Origin: JAYZDF01 sp036337945 | GTDB taxonomy: Bacteria > Myxococcota > Kuafuiibacteriia > Kuafuiibacteriales > Kuafuiibacteriaceae | Direction of reading: 5' to 3' | Assembly (NCBI GenBank): GCA_036337945.1 | Contig: JAYZDF010000136.1 | Location: 1 to 6,508, forward strand | Length of the DNA stretch: 6,508 nucleotides | Part shown: piece after piece, positions 1-5,322 of the stretch | Layout: each line of letters starts with the position of its first letter | Numbering within the stretch: position 1 is the first letter of the stretch | Translations under genes and position numbers: made by a program | Notes under the pieces: model-generated | The model's database searches: none | The model's input: only the letters and a program-made list of their open reading frames with translations | Told to the model about the DNA's origin: nothing

Positions 1-77
1 AAATTCAAGAAAAAGAAATCCGTACCTCGGTGATTGACGTACTGAAAAGGGCAAGAGCGGCGCAAGTCAGCCCGTGA
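1..77 (+). CDS. C-terminal tail of an unidentified plus-strand protein (partial)
   Basis: Reading from base 3, the plus strand is open for 24 codons up to a TGA at 75-77; the other two plus frames close early. The peptide is IQEKEIRTSVIDVLKRARAA followed by QVSP, a charged, probably helical end. The gene enters from beyond the left edge and converges on hmuV, whose stop lies 4 nt away. No family can be recognised from so few residues. The short length means the open frame could be chance, although the tight tail-to-tail arrangement is typical of a real gene end. Confidence 0.4.
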   Translation, partial: IQEKEIRTSVIDVLKRARAAQVSP

Positions 78-81
78 TTCA

Positions 82-882
82 CTAAAAAGCATCTTTAGCT
101 CTTTTGAGCACGCAAACGGTTGGATGATCTAAGCCGTCAACGTTGATGACCTTACTCTTGAGCCCAAAGGCATCCAACAGTAGCTCCTCGTTGACAACAT
201 TTTCGACTGTCCCATGACGTATGCATATTCCCGATTTCAGGACGTAGATGCGGTCAGCGAAGCGAGCTGCAAGGTTGATATCGTGTAAGATTGCAAAAAT
301 CCCTAGTCCCTCAGTTACTAAATCGCGAACAACCTCAAGAACTCGAAGCTGATGATTTAGATCTAAACTTGATGTGGGTTCATCCAAGAGCAGAAATTTT
401 GCAGGCCCACTATTGTAATCTAAGACTTGCGCAATCGTGCGTGCAAGGTGCACTCTGAGTTGTTCTCCTCCCGACAAAGTTAAGTAGCTGCGCTCTGAGA
501 GGGCAAGAAGGCCAGTTCGTTTCATCGCTTCTCGTATGATTTCATCATGCTGGGTTTGAGTATGGCTTTGTTCGTGAGGCAGTCGTCCAAGGCCAACCAC
601 CTCGCGTGTTCGAAGTCCAAAATTTAGGCTGGAAGACTGTGGGAGTACCGCGAGTCGCTGGGCCCTTCGTTGAGCGTTCCACTTTGAAAGGACGATATTA
701 TTGAGTGTCACAGTTCCGCAACTTGGCAGAAGTTCTCCGGATAAGACCTTTAGCGCCGTTGATTTACCCGCTCCATTTGCACCGATCATGACTACAAATT
801 CACCTGGCTCAATCGATATCGAAATATTCTTTAGGATCTCGTTGCCATTCATGGTGACGTGTATACCCTTTGCCTCAAGCAA
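82..882 (-). CDS. hmuV: HmuV, ATP-binding subunit of the haem ABC importer
   Basis: Cytoplasmic ATPase that powers haem import through HmuU. From the chosen start it is 266 aa, normal for the family. Visible motifs are Walker A GANGAGKST (residues 34-42), Q-loop Gln82 in LPQSSSL, signature LSGGEQLRVHLAR (136-148; the family commonly has GEQQR), Walker B FLLLDEP (163-169, Glu168) with D-loop SSLD, and the H-loop His200 in ILHDINLA. The frame is open back to a GTG at 939, but that start would overlap hmuU by 56 nt and lacks a ribosome site. A TTG at 882 is preceded by AGGGAG at 9 nt and lies 1 nt after the hmuU stop, and the protein then begins MLEAKGIHV, as HmuV proteins usually do. Location next to hmuT and hmuU separates it from generic siderophore or cobalamin ATPases. 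Confidence 0.93.
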   Translation of the reverse strand: MLEAKGIHVTMNGNEILKNISISIEPGEFVVMIGANGAGKSTALKVLSGELLPSCGTVTLNNIVLSKWNAQRRAQRLAVLPQSSSLNFGLRTREVVGLGRLPHEQSHTQTQHDEIIREAMKRTGLLALSERSYLTLSGGEQLRVHLARTIAQVLDYNSGPAKFLLLDEPTSSLDLNHQLRVLEVVRDLVTEGLGIFAILHDINLAARFADRIYVLKSGICIRHGTVENVVNEELLLDAFGLKSKVINVDGLDHPTVCVLKRAKDAF

Positions 883-883
883 T

Positions 884-1954
884 TTATAAATCTCCCTGTT
901 TGGTGGTGTGAAGCAGTAGCAAAAAAAACGGAGCCCCACCTAGTGCTGTAATGATACCTATGGGTACCTCAACGGGCGCGATCACAGTTCGAGCCAAAAG
1001 GTCTGCAATAATCAATATGAGCGCTCCAAGTAACCCTGAGCCCGGAAGAATAAATCGATGTCCAGGACCGAACGTCAATCGAATCAGATGAGGAACAACA
1101 AGGCCTATGAAACCAATAATTCCAGCCGCTGCGACAGCTGAACCAACCGCGAGGGCGGTGGCCCCGACGACAAGACGTTTCAGACGAACAATGTCAACGC
1201 CAAGATGATGAGACTCTGCTTCGCCCAATAGCCATGCATCTAAGGATTTAGCGACTTTCGGAGTAATCAAAGCGATCGGCAAGACACCTAACGCGGTACT
1301 GATCACGGTCGGCCAGTTCGCGCTATTCAGGCTACCAAGACTCCAGAAGGTAAGATCTCGGAGTTGAGAGTCTGTTGCCACCAGAGTTAGGCTGCCGATG
1401 AGCGCCCCTACAAGGGCATTGATTGCGATTCCTGCGAGAAGCAATCTTGAGACAGATACTCGATTACCTTGTGTGCCCATTCGCCACACAAGATAAGTTA
1501 TCGATAGGGCTCCAACGAACGCACATAGTGGCGTCCCAATCGAAAGTCCCCACTCGCCAGCGAGTGGTTCGATCAAACTTCCCAGTACGATAAATAATGA
1601 AGCTGCGAGAGCTGCACCGGCAGATACGCCTATGAGTCCGGGGTCGGCCAGCGGATTACGAAAAATGCCCTGCATGAAAGCACCTGCTATCCCTAGTCCT
1701 CCTCCTACGATAAGACCCAAAAATACTCGTGGCAACCGTATGTGAAGCACGACGGCCTCTTTCACATCATCGACTCGTGCATCAAAGCTAAGCCCAAAGG
1801 GCTCCGATAGTATTTGAAATACCTCCGCTACCGACACCTGCAATGCGCCGATACCAAGGTTCAGAAGTATCCCGAAAAAGATCAGAATGCTTAGCGTAAG
1901 CATCATGCTTCTTTCGCGCCGGACCTCTTTAAGTTGTGAAAGGAGTGTGTCCAA
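884..1954 (-). CDS. hmuU: HmuU, FecCD-family haem permease
   Basis: Inner-membrane permease of the haem ABC importer; two copies normally pair with two HmuV. The protein is 356 aa and strongly hydrophobic, with about ten predicted helices, the first near residues 18-35. FecCD-family landmarks are the RLPRVFLGLIVGGGLGIAGA stretch (73-92), then FRNPLADPGLIGVSAGAALA (98-117), FWSLGSL (203-209), GFIGLVVPHLIRL (281-293) and the C-terminal GGAPFFLLLL (339-348). The start used is TTG at 1954, 15 nt after the hmuT stop, with a weak GATAGG upstream. ATG codons at 1906 and 1903 (residues 17-18) would remove a charged N-terminal extension and are a real alternative. The family also serves siderophores and cobalamin; the haem call rests on its HmuT and HmuV partners. 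Confidence 0.92.
   Translation of the reverse strand: MDTLLSQLKEVRRERSMMLTLSILIFFGILLNLGIGALQVSVAEVFQILSEPFGLSFDARVDDVKEAVVLHIRLPRVFLGLIVGGGLGIAGAFMQGIFRNPLADPGLIGVSAGAALAASLFIVLGSLIEPLAGEWGLSIGTPLCAFVGALSITYLVWRMGTQGNRVSVSRLLLAGIAINALVGALIGSLTLVATDSQLRDLTFWSLGSLNSANWPTVISTALGVLPIALITPKVAKSLDAWLLGEAESHHLGVDIVRLKRLVVGATALAVGSAVAAAGIIGFIGLVVPHLIRLTFGPGHRFILPGSGLLGALILIIADLLARTVIAPVEVPIGIITALGGAPFFLLLLHTTKQGDL
892..897 (-). promoter_or_regulatory. Ribosome binding site deciding the hmuV TTG start
   Basis: The minus strand reads AGGGAG, then 9 nt, then TTG at 882-880. The site lies inside the last codons of hmuU, so the two genes are probably translationally coupled. It is the main reason for rejecting the longer GTG start at 939. 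Confidence 0.65.
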
Positions 1955-1969
1955 TATAATACCTATCGT

Positions 1970-2863
1970 TTATTTGCTGAGATGTTCTGTGAGTTCCAAT
2001 ACGGCATCCCCAAGCCGTGGCCCAAACCCGAGAAGTTTGAGGTCGTCCATAACGATAAATTTCTTGTTTTTGCCGGCGGGTGTAAGCTCAATTCCTGGCA
2101 AAGATGGTACTTTTTCGTTTCCGCCGATGCTCTTGACGCCTCGTTCCAGCATCAGAATAAAGTCTGGTTCAGCTGCGATGACCGCTTCAGAGGTCATAGG
2201 TTTAAAGCCTTCTACCTGGCTGAATACGTTTTCACCACCCGCTAGTTCTATCATCGCGTGTGCGGACGTTTTGTTCCCAGCAATATTGAGTATTCTGGCT
2301 CCTCTTGCATAAACGAATAACACTTTCGGTTTCCTGGGAAATTTCTTTGAGATCTTTTTTGCAGCGGCTACTTTTTGGTCAATGTTTTGATTGATCTTCT
2401 TTGCGATATCACTTGATTTAAGTTGAACTCCAAGAGCATTTATCAAGGCTTTCGAAGAAGCGATCGTGTAATCGTTTTTGAAGGTCGTAAAACTAACGCC
2501 TGTACGCTTAAGTTTCTCGATGGTATTTGCTGGTCCGGCCCCCTCGCTAGCGAAAACGGCGGTCGGTTTGAGGCTTAATATACCTTCGGCAGAGAGCCGC
2601 CGAAGATAACCGACCTTTGTATAGTCTTTTACTTTCTCTGGTGGATATACGCTTGTAGTGTCCACGCCTACGATCTTAGTTTCATGACCCAATGCAATGA
2701 TCGTTTCCGTGAGACTTCCCCCGAGAGATACAATCCTTGGCTTGGCGTCGTCTGTAGGCTTAGCTATCGCGTATCCTGAAGTAGGGCCCAGAGATAGGAT
2801 CGCTAGAGATAGGTAAATGAGAAAAGTGGGTAGGCCGGCGAGGGCGGATAGATGATGTGCCAT
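1970..2863 (-). CDS. hmuT: HmuT, periplasmic haem-binding protein
   Basis: Soluble binding protein (PF01497 type) that takes haem from the outer-membrane receptor and delivers it to HmuUV. From the ATG at 2863 it has 297 aa. A hydrophobic signal-peptide core (about residues 11-26) ends near SGYA-IA, consistent with export. The N-lobe motif RIVSLGGSLTETIIALG contains Glu53. The VGYLRRLSAEGILSL stretch has Tyr86, at the position of the axial haem tyrosine of the HmuT/ShuT/PhuT group. ASEGAGP follows. Glu226 in the C-lobe TSEAVIAAEPD is the probable second permease-docking glutamate. The frame is open to a TTG at 2911 without a ribosome site; the intervening DNA holds a hairpin, and AAGGA at 2875-2879 points to 2863 or to a TTG at 2869. 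Siderophore or cobalamin binding is less likely given the VGY(L/M)R motif. Confidence 0.9.
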   Translation of the reverse strand: MAHHLSALAGLPTFLIYLSLAILSLGPTSGYAIAKPTDDAKPRIVSLGGSLTETIIALGHETKIVGVDTTSVYPPEKVKDYTKVGYLRRLSAEGILSLKPTAVFASEGAGPANTIEKLKRTGVSFTTFKNDYTIASSKALINALGVQLKSSDIAKKINQNIDQKVAAAKKISKKFPRKPKVLFVYARGARILNIAGNKTSAHAMIELAGGENVFSQVEGFKPMTSEAVIAAEPDFILMLERGVKSIGGNEKVPSLPGIELTPAGKNKKFIVMDDLKLLGFGPRLGDAVLELTEHLSK

Positions 2864-2874
2864 CTTCAATGAAT

Positions 2875-2879
2875 TCCTT
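2875..2879 (-). promoter_or_regulatory. Probable hmuT ribosome binding site
   Basis: The minus strand reads TAAGGA, 11 nt before the ATG at 2863 and 5 nt before a TTG at 2869. Neither upstream candidate (TTG at 2911, ATG at 2896) has any purine-rich site in front of it, so this motif argues for the shorter protein. It sits a few bases after the 2884-2906 hairpin, which could affect its accessibility. Confidence 0.45.
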
Positions 2880-2883
2880 ACTT

Positions 2884-2906
2884 CCAGCCGTCGCATGAGC
2901 GGCTGG
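2884..2906 (-). other. Inverted repeat (7-bp stem) in the hmuT leader
   Basis: CCAGCCG at 2884-2890 is exactly complementary to CGGCTGG at 2900-2906, with a 9-nt loop. In the transcript the GC-rich hairpin ends 4 nt before the probable hmuT ribosome site, and its loop contains an in-frame ATG that is probably not used. There is no T-run after it, so it is not a terminator. It may stabilise the downstream message or modulate hmuT translation; function is not shown. Confidence 0.5.
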
Positions 2907-2936
2907 TTCAATGCGTGATGCGAAAGGTGCGAGAAA

Positions 2937-2971
2937 TTTGAGAGCCCGCCTCTGTCTGACGGGCTCTCAAA
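2937..2971 (-). terminator. Terminator-like hairpin after the flavodoxin gene
   Basis: TTTGAGAGCCCG (2937-2948) pairs perfectly over 12 bp with CGGGCTCTCAAA (2960-2971) around an 11-nt loop, 6 nt past the flavodoxin stop. On the minus strand the 3' arm is AT-rich and runs into ATTTCTC, only a weak U-tract. It may therefore be a leaky terminator, or a 3'-end stabilising hairpin, lowering rather than abolishing transcription into hmuTUV. Confidence 0.65.
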
Positions 2972-2977
2972 CAGATG

Positions 2978-3493
2978 CTAAAGACCTAATTCAGACTTTA
3001 GTTTCGTGACCCAGGCTTTGACACGCCCCTCGGTGAGTTCTGGTTGGTTGTCTTCGTCAATCGCGAGTCCAAGCCAGACTCCATCTCTAAAGCCCCTCGA
3101 CTCGTTGAAATCATAGCCCTCATTCGGCCATAGTCCCACTGTCGTGCCCCCCTGTGCGGTTACTTTTTCCTCAAGGATTCCGATCGCATCTTGAAAATTG
3201 TCTGGATAATCACATTGATCTCCTGTTCCAAAATAAGCGACTTTTTTTCCATTGAAGTCTACTTCTTCGAGGTCGCCTTCGTAAAACTCTTCCCAGTCAC
3301 TTTGAAGGTCACCAATATTCCACGTTGGACATCCTAGAATGAGTTTCTCATAGCCTTGTAAGTCTGACGCATCGCAGTCTGAGATGTCGTGGATTTTTAC
3401 CACGTCTTCTCCGCCAAATTCTGCTTGAATCAATTCTGCAACTGATTCGGTTTTACCTGTTGTGCTTCCAATAAACATACCTATTGCTGACAC
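2978..3493 (-). CDS. fldA: Long-chain flavodoxin
   Basis: Small FMN-binding electron carrier of the cytoplasm, 171 aa, standard for long-chain flavodoxins. The FMN phosphate loop is GSTTGKTE (residues 9-16). The 50s-loop aromatic is Trp58 in CPTWNIGDLQSDW, and the 90s-loop tyrosine is Tyr96 in GTGDQCDYPDNF. The extra C-terminal loop of the long-chain type is seen around WPNEGYDFNESRGFRDG (122-138). The start is GTG at 3493, with AAAGGAG 9 nt upstream; starting at Met6 would destroy strand beta-1. It sits 31 nt after hmuY inside the haem cluster. Flavodoxins typically replace ferredoxin when iron is scarce and can feed electrons to haem-degrading enzymes; which of these applies here is inference. 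Confidence 0.95.
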   Translation of the reverse strand: MSAIGMFIGSTTGKTESVAELIQAEFGGEDVVKIHDISDCDASDLQGYEKLILGCPTWNIGDLQSDWEEFYEGDLEEVDFNGKKVAYFGTGDQCDYPDNFQDAIGILEEKVTAQGGTTVGLWPNEGYDFNESRGFRDGVWLGLAIDEDNQPELTEGRVKAWVTKLKSELGL

Positions 3494-3503
3494 TTTTTTT
3501 ATC

Positions 3504-3508
3504 TCCTT
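3504..3508 (-). promoter_or_regulatory. Ribosome binding site deciding the flavodoxin GTG start
   Basis: The minus strand reads AAAGGAG, then ATAAAAAAA, then GTG at 3493. The strong site at 9 nt fixes the non-ATG start. It occupies the 31-nt, A-rich spacer after the hmuY stop. Confidence 0.75.
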
Positions 3509-3524
3509 TTATTCTTGTTTTTGG

Positions 3525-5234
3525 TTAAAAATTACTGTGACCGGGTCCTGCATAGACCCAATCAACCGTAAGCTTTCCATCATCCCAATTTGTCACCTTC
3601 ATTTTCACAAAGTCTCCGTGCGCCGTTCTCACGATAAAGGCGGTCTCATTCGGACTGACTTGATGAGTCATGTGGTTGTAGTTGTACCACTCAGCAAGCA
3701 CCGCATTGCCTGAGTAGGTGCCCGAGCCCGGAGGTCCAGGGATAGGTAGCTCTGCATCCTCGACGAACTTCGTCGGGCAATTACATTGGGGCGTCCAAGC
3801 GCCCATCATTTGTTCGCATTCTGATTTTGAATATCCGCAATCACAAGTGTGGTTCATAGATGCAAGATAACAACCGTCACCCGCAGGAACCGTGGCGATA
3901 GCGTTTAGATCAGCAGATTCCGATTCGAGAGCACCGCCTTTACCGGTACCACTTGTGCCACTGTTCGTTCGCATCTTAGTGCGTTGAATTGCGATGTCCC
4001 AACCGAGATCAGACTTTGTATCCATTGAGGTTTCAGAGACTGAATTTGATTCGAAATTGAAATGTGTGAATACCTCTCTGTCAGAGGCGTCGATTATAGT
4101 TGTGTGCGTCTTAGGATCTCGTTCGATACTCTTTGCTTTGACTGTATACGTGCCATCTCCATCATAGCTAAGGATTTTGAATTTTACATAATCGCCTTCC
4201 GCCGTTCGCACCAAAAAGAGTTGGTCTTTTGCACTAACTTCATGAGTAATCGGATCGTAATTGTACCAAGTATTGAGTACTGCATTCCCAGAGTACTCGC
4301 CCGACCCAGGCGGGCCCGGCAGAGGCATCATTGAGTCGCGAGCAAAGCCTATGGTTGGACTCTTTTCCGTCTCGTCCCAAGTCTTACCTTGCTCAACTGC
4401 GAGCGCTCCAGCCATTGCGTTTCCGCTCGTGCCGCTATTTGTCTGAATCTGCGTACGGCTAATTGCAATATCCCAATCACTAGAATTTTTGGGGTCCATG
4501 ACTGTTCGAATGGCACCATCAATGAGGTCGACATATATCCAAGTTCCACGCTCTGATGCGTTGATTAGGATTGCTCGATCTTCCGTGAGCATGCCACTCG
4601 GCTTCGTTACGGGTGCCCATTCGATTTTCGGATAACCACTCGTTCCGGCCGCATCGTAGTAATCAGTGAACCTTAGTTTATAAAAGTTACCTTCGACCGT
4701 TTTCACAATGTAGGTATAGGCTCCGGGTGTGATTGTATGGTCAGGCGGACCCGAGTAGTCATACCAGGTACTTGGTGTGTAGAAAGCGTAGTCTGGATCT
4801 GTGTCAGCATCGTCAGAATCTTCGCTGTCCTGCACGTATCCAGACGTTGGAGCATCCGTAAGGGTTCCAAAATCTGTTTCAGACAATCGGGCAACTTTTA
4901 CATCGCCTGTTCCGCTAATACCGCTATTTGTTTTTACTTTGACGCGTTTGAAGGCCAAATCCCATCCTGAGTCTGAGTCTGGTGTCATTGTCGTGACCTG
5001 CTTTTTACTCTCCAAATCGAGATATACCCAGGCATCATTCCCACTTGCATTGATTTGTGCTTCTGTCACGTCGCCGGCTTTCTCAGTGATAGTGATTTCG
5101 GGGCCACCAAGATCCGTATTCATGTTCATGTTCATGTTCATGTCGTTAGGCTTGATGTCTTCTGCGCAGCCGATCATGACCATTAGGGATAGGCCAGCTA
5201 ATGTTCTGTGTTTTATTTTTTCATTATGCTTCAT
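3525..5234 (-). CDS. hmuY: HmuY-family lipoprotein with three tandem HmuY-like units
   Basis: Probable surface or outer-membrane haem-binding lipoprotein that hands ligand to the adjacent receptor. At 569 aa it is far longer than the roughly 200-aa single-domain HmuY. A basic N-terminus and short hydrophobic stretch end in VMIGC, giving a lipidated Cys23; a Met-Asn repeat linker follows (32-39). Three related units are visible (about 45-209, 215-369, 376-562). Each has a (G/D)WD(L/I)A(F/I)xR segment (Trp91, Trp254, Trp412), the sequence TNSG(I/T)SG, and WY(D/N)Y followed by an aligned His (166, 331, 524) and V(K/R)T(V/A)xG(N/D)(F/Y). Units 2 and 3 share PGPPGSGxYSGNAVL; unit 1 is more divergent and has an acidic insert (135-147). 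Unit 3 carries six cysteines (455-486). The ATG has GGAG 7 nt upstream. Haem as ligand is inferred from family and context; another porphyrin is possible. Confidence 0.85.
   Translation of the reverse strand: MKHNEKIKHRTLAGLSLMVMIGCAEDIKPNDMNMNMNMNTDLGGPEITITEKAGDVTEAQINASGNDAWVYLDLESKKQVTTMTPDSDSGWDLAFKRVKVKTNSGISGTGDVKVARLSETDFGTLTDAPTSGYVQDSEDSDDADTDPDYAFYTPSTWYDYSGPPDHTITPGAYTYIVKTVEGNFYKLRFTDYYDAAGTSGYPKIEWAPVTKPSGMLTEDRAILINASERGTWIYVDLIDGAIRTVMDPKNSSDWDIAISRTQIQTNSGTSGNAMAGALAVEQGKTWDETEKSPTIGFARDSMMPLPGPPGSGEYSGNAVLNTWYNYDPITHEVSAKDQLFLVRTAEGDYVKFKILSYDGDGTYTVKAKSIERDPKTHTTIIDASDREVFTHFNFESNSVSETSMDTKSDLGWDIAIQRTKMRTNSGTSGTGKGGALESESADLNAIATVPAGDGCYLASMNHTCDCGYSKSECEQMMGAWTPQCNCPTKFVEDAELPIPGPPGSGTYSGNAVLAEWYNYNHMTHQVSPNETAFIVRTAHGDFVKMKVTNWDDGKLTVDWVYAGPGHSNF
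3549..4109 (-). repeat. HmuY-like unit 3 (residues about 376-562)
   Basis: Third copy of the internal domain repeat. It holds GWDIAIQR (411-418), TNSGTSG (423-429), PGPPGSGTYSGNAVL (499-513), WYNYNHMTH (516-524) and VRTAHGDFVKMKV (535-547). It is the only copy with the six-cysteine insert. Similarity to unit 2 is clear at protein level, while many synonymous codon positions differ, so the duplication is not recent. Confidence 0.75.
3765..3878 (-). other. Six-cysteine insert within HmuY unit 3
   Basis: Residues 453-490 contain Cys455, 464, 466, 473, 484 and 486, spaced C-x8-C-x-C-x6-C-x10-C-x-C. These are all the cysteines of the mature protein apart from the lipidated Cys23. The segment sits between TNSGTSG and PGPPGSG, where unit 2 has a short cysteine-free stretch (about 280-303). 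In an exported protein three disulphides are the simplest reading; metal binding is an alternative. Confidence 0.7.
4128..4592 (-). repeat. HmuY-like unit 2 (residues about 215-369)
   Basis: Second copy of the internal domain: DWDIAISR (253-260), TNSGTSG (265-271), PGPPGSGEYSGNAVL (307-321 region), WYNYDPITH (323-331) and VRTAEGDYVKFKI (342-354). It has no cysteine and gives the most compact version of the unit. Confidence 0.75.
4608..5102 (-). repeat. HmuY-like unit 1 (residues about 45-209)
   Basis: First and most divergent copy: GWDLAFKR (90-97), TNSGISG (102-108), an acidic stretch DSEDSDDADTDPD (136-148) in place of PGPPGSG, then WYDYSGPPDH (157-166) and VKTVEGNFYKLRF (177-189). The aligned His has one extra residue between it and the WY pair compared with units 2 and 3. 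Confidence 0.7.
5119..5142 (-). repeat. Four perfect copies of a hexanucleotide repeat
   Basis: TTCATG on the plus strand is repeated four times without error (CATGAA on the coding strand). It encodes the (Met-Asn)4 run at residues 32-39 of the lipoprotein, between the lipid anchor and the first HmuY unit. Gain or loss of a copy would keep the frame and change the tether by two residues. Confidence 0.9.
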
Positions 5235-5240
5235 GCTTTG

Positions 5241-5246
5241 TCTCCT
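5241..5246 (-). promoter_or_regulatory. hmuY ribosome binding site
   Basis: The minus strand reads GCAGGAGACAAAGC before the ATG, placing GGAG 7 nt upstream. It overlaps the edge of a 6-bp inverted repeat (TGCCGC at 5246-5251 with GCGGCA at 5265-5270, 13-nt loop), which could partly occlude it in the transcript. Confidence 0.7.
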
Positions 5247-5274
5247 GCCGCCAGCATCTGCGTAGCGGCAAATT

Positions 5275-5287
5275 GTTCGTTACGAAC
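5275..5287. promoter_or_regulatory. 13-bp palindrome between the receptor gene and hmuY
   Basis: GTTCGTTACGAAC is a perfect inverted repeat with 6-bp arms around one central base. It lies in the only untranslated space between the two outer-membrane genes. With such a short loop it is more like a protein-binding site than an RNA hairpin, and it has no T-run. It does not match a Fur box. No cognate regulator can be named. Confidence 0.35.
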
Positions 5288-5322
5288 GTCAAAAAAGGTG
5301 CTTGCTGTAAGGTCTCATTCCT

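Noticed and set aside
82..110. Hairpin GCTC-TTTT-GAGC at 98-109 plus a T-run as hmuV terminator
   Set aside because: The stem is only 4 bp, lies inside the hmuV coding end, and the T-run is separated from it by about ten bases.
920..929. Run of eight A (T8 on the coding strand) near the hmuU end as a frameshift or slippage site
   Set aside because: The zero frame reads GGAPFFLLLL, the normal conserved FecCD C-terminus, so no frameshift is needed and there is no sign of a broken gene.
1887..2312. Open plus-strand frames opposite hmuU, hmuT and hmuY (for example 1887-2312, 1982-2245, 4801-5265)
   Set aside because: They lie wholly antisense to well-supported genes, have low-complexity or unrelated composition and no convincing ribosome sites; they are shadows of the coding strand.
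5265..5292. Possible sigma-70 promoter for hmuY (TTGACG on the minus strand at 5292-5287)
   Set aside because: At 16-18 nt spacing the -10 positions read TTGCCG, TGCCGC or GCCGCT, none resembling TATAAT.
5235..5322. Fur box in the receptor-hmuY gap
   Set aside because: No GATAAT-type repeats are present; iron control, if any, would be expected upstream of the receptor, outside the window.
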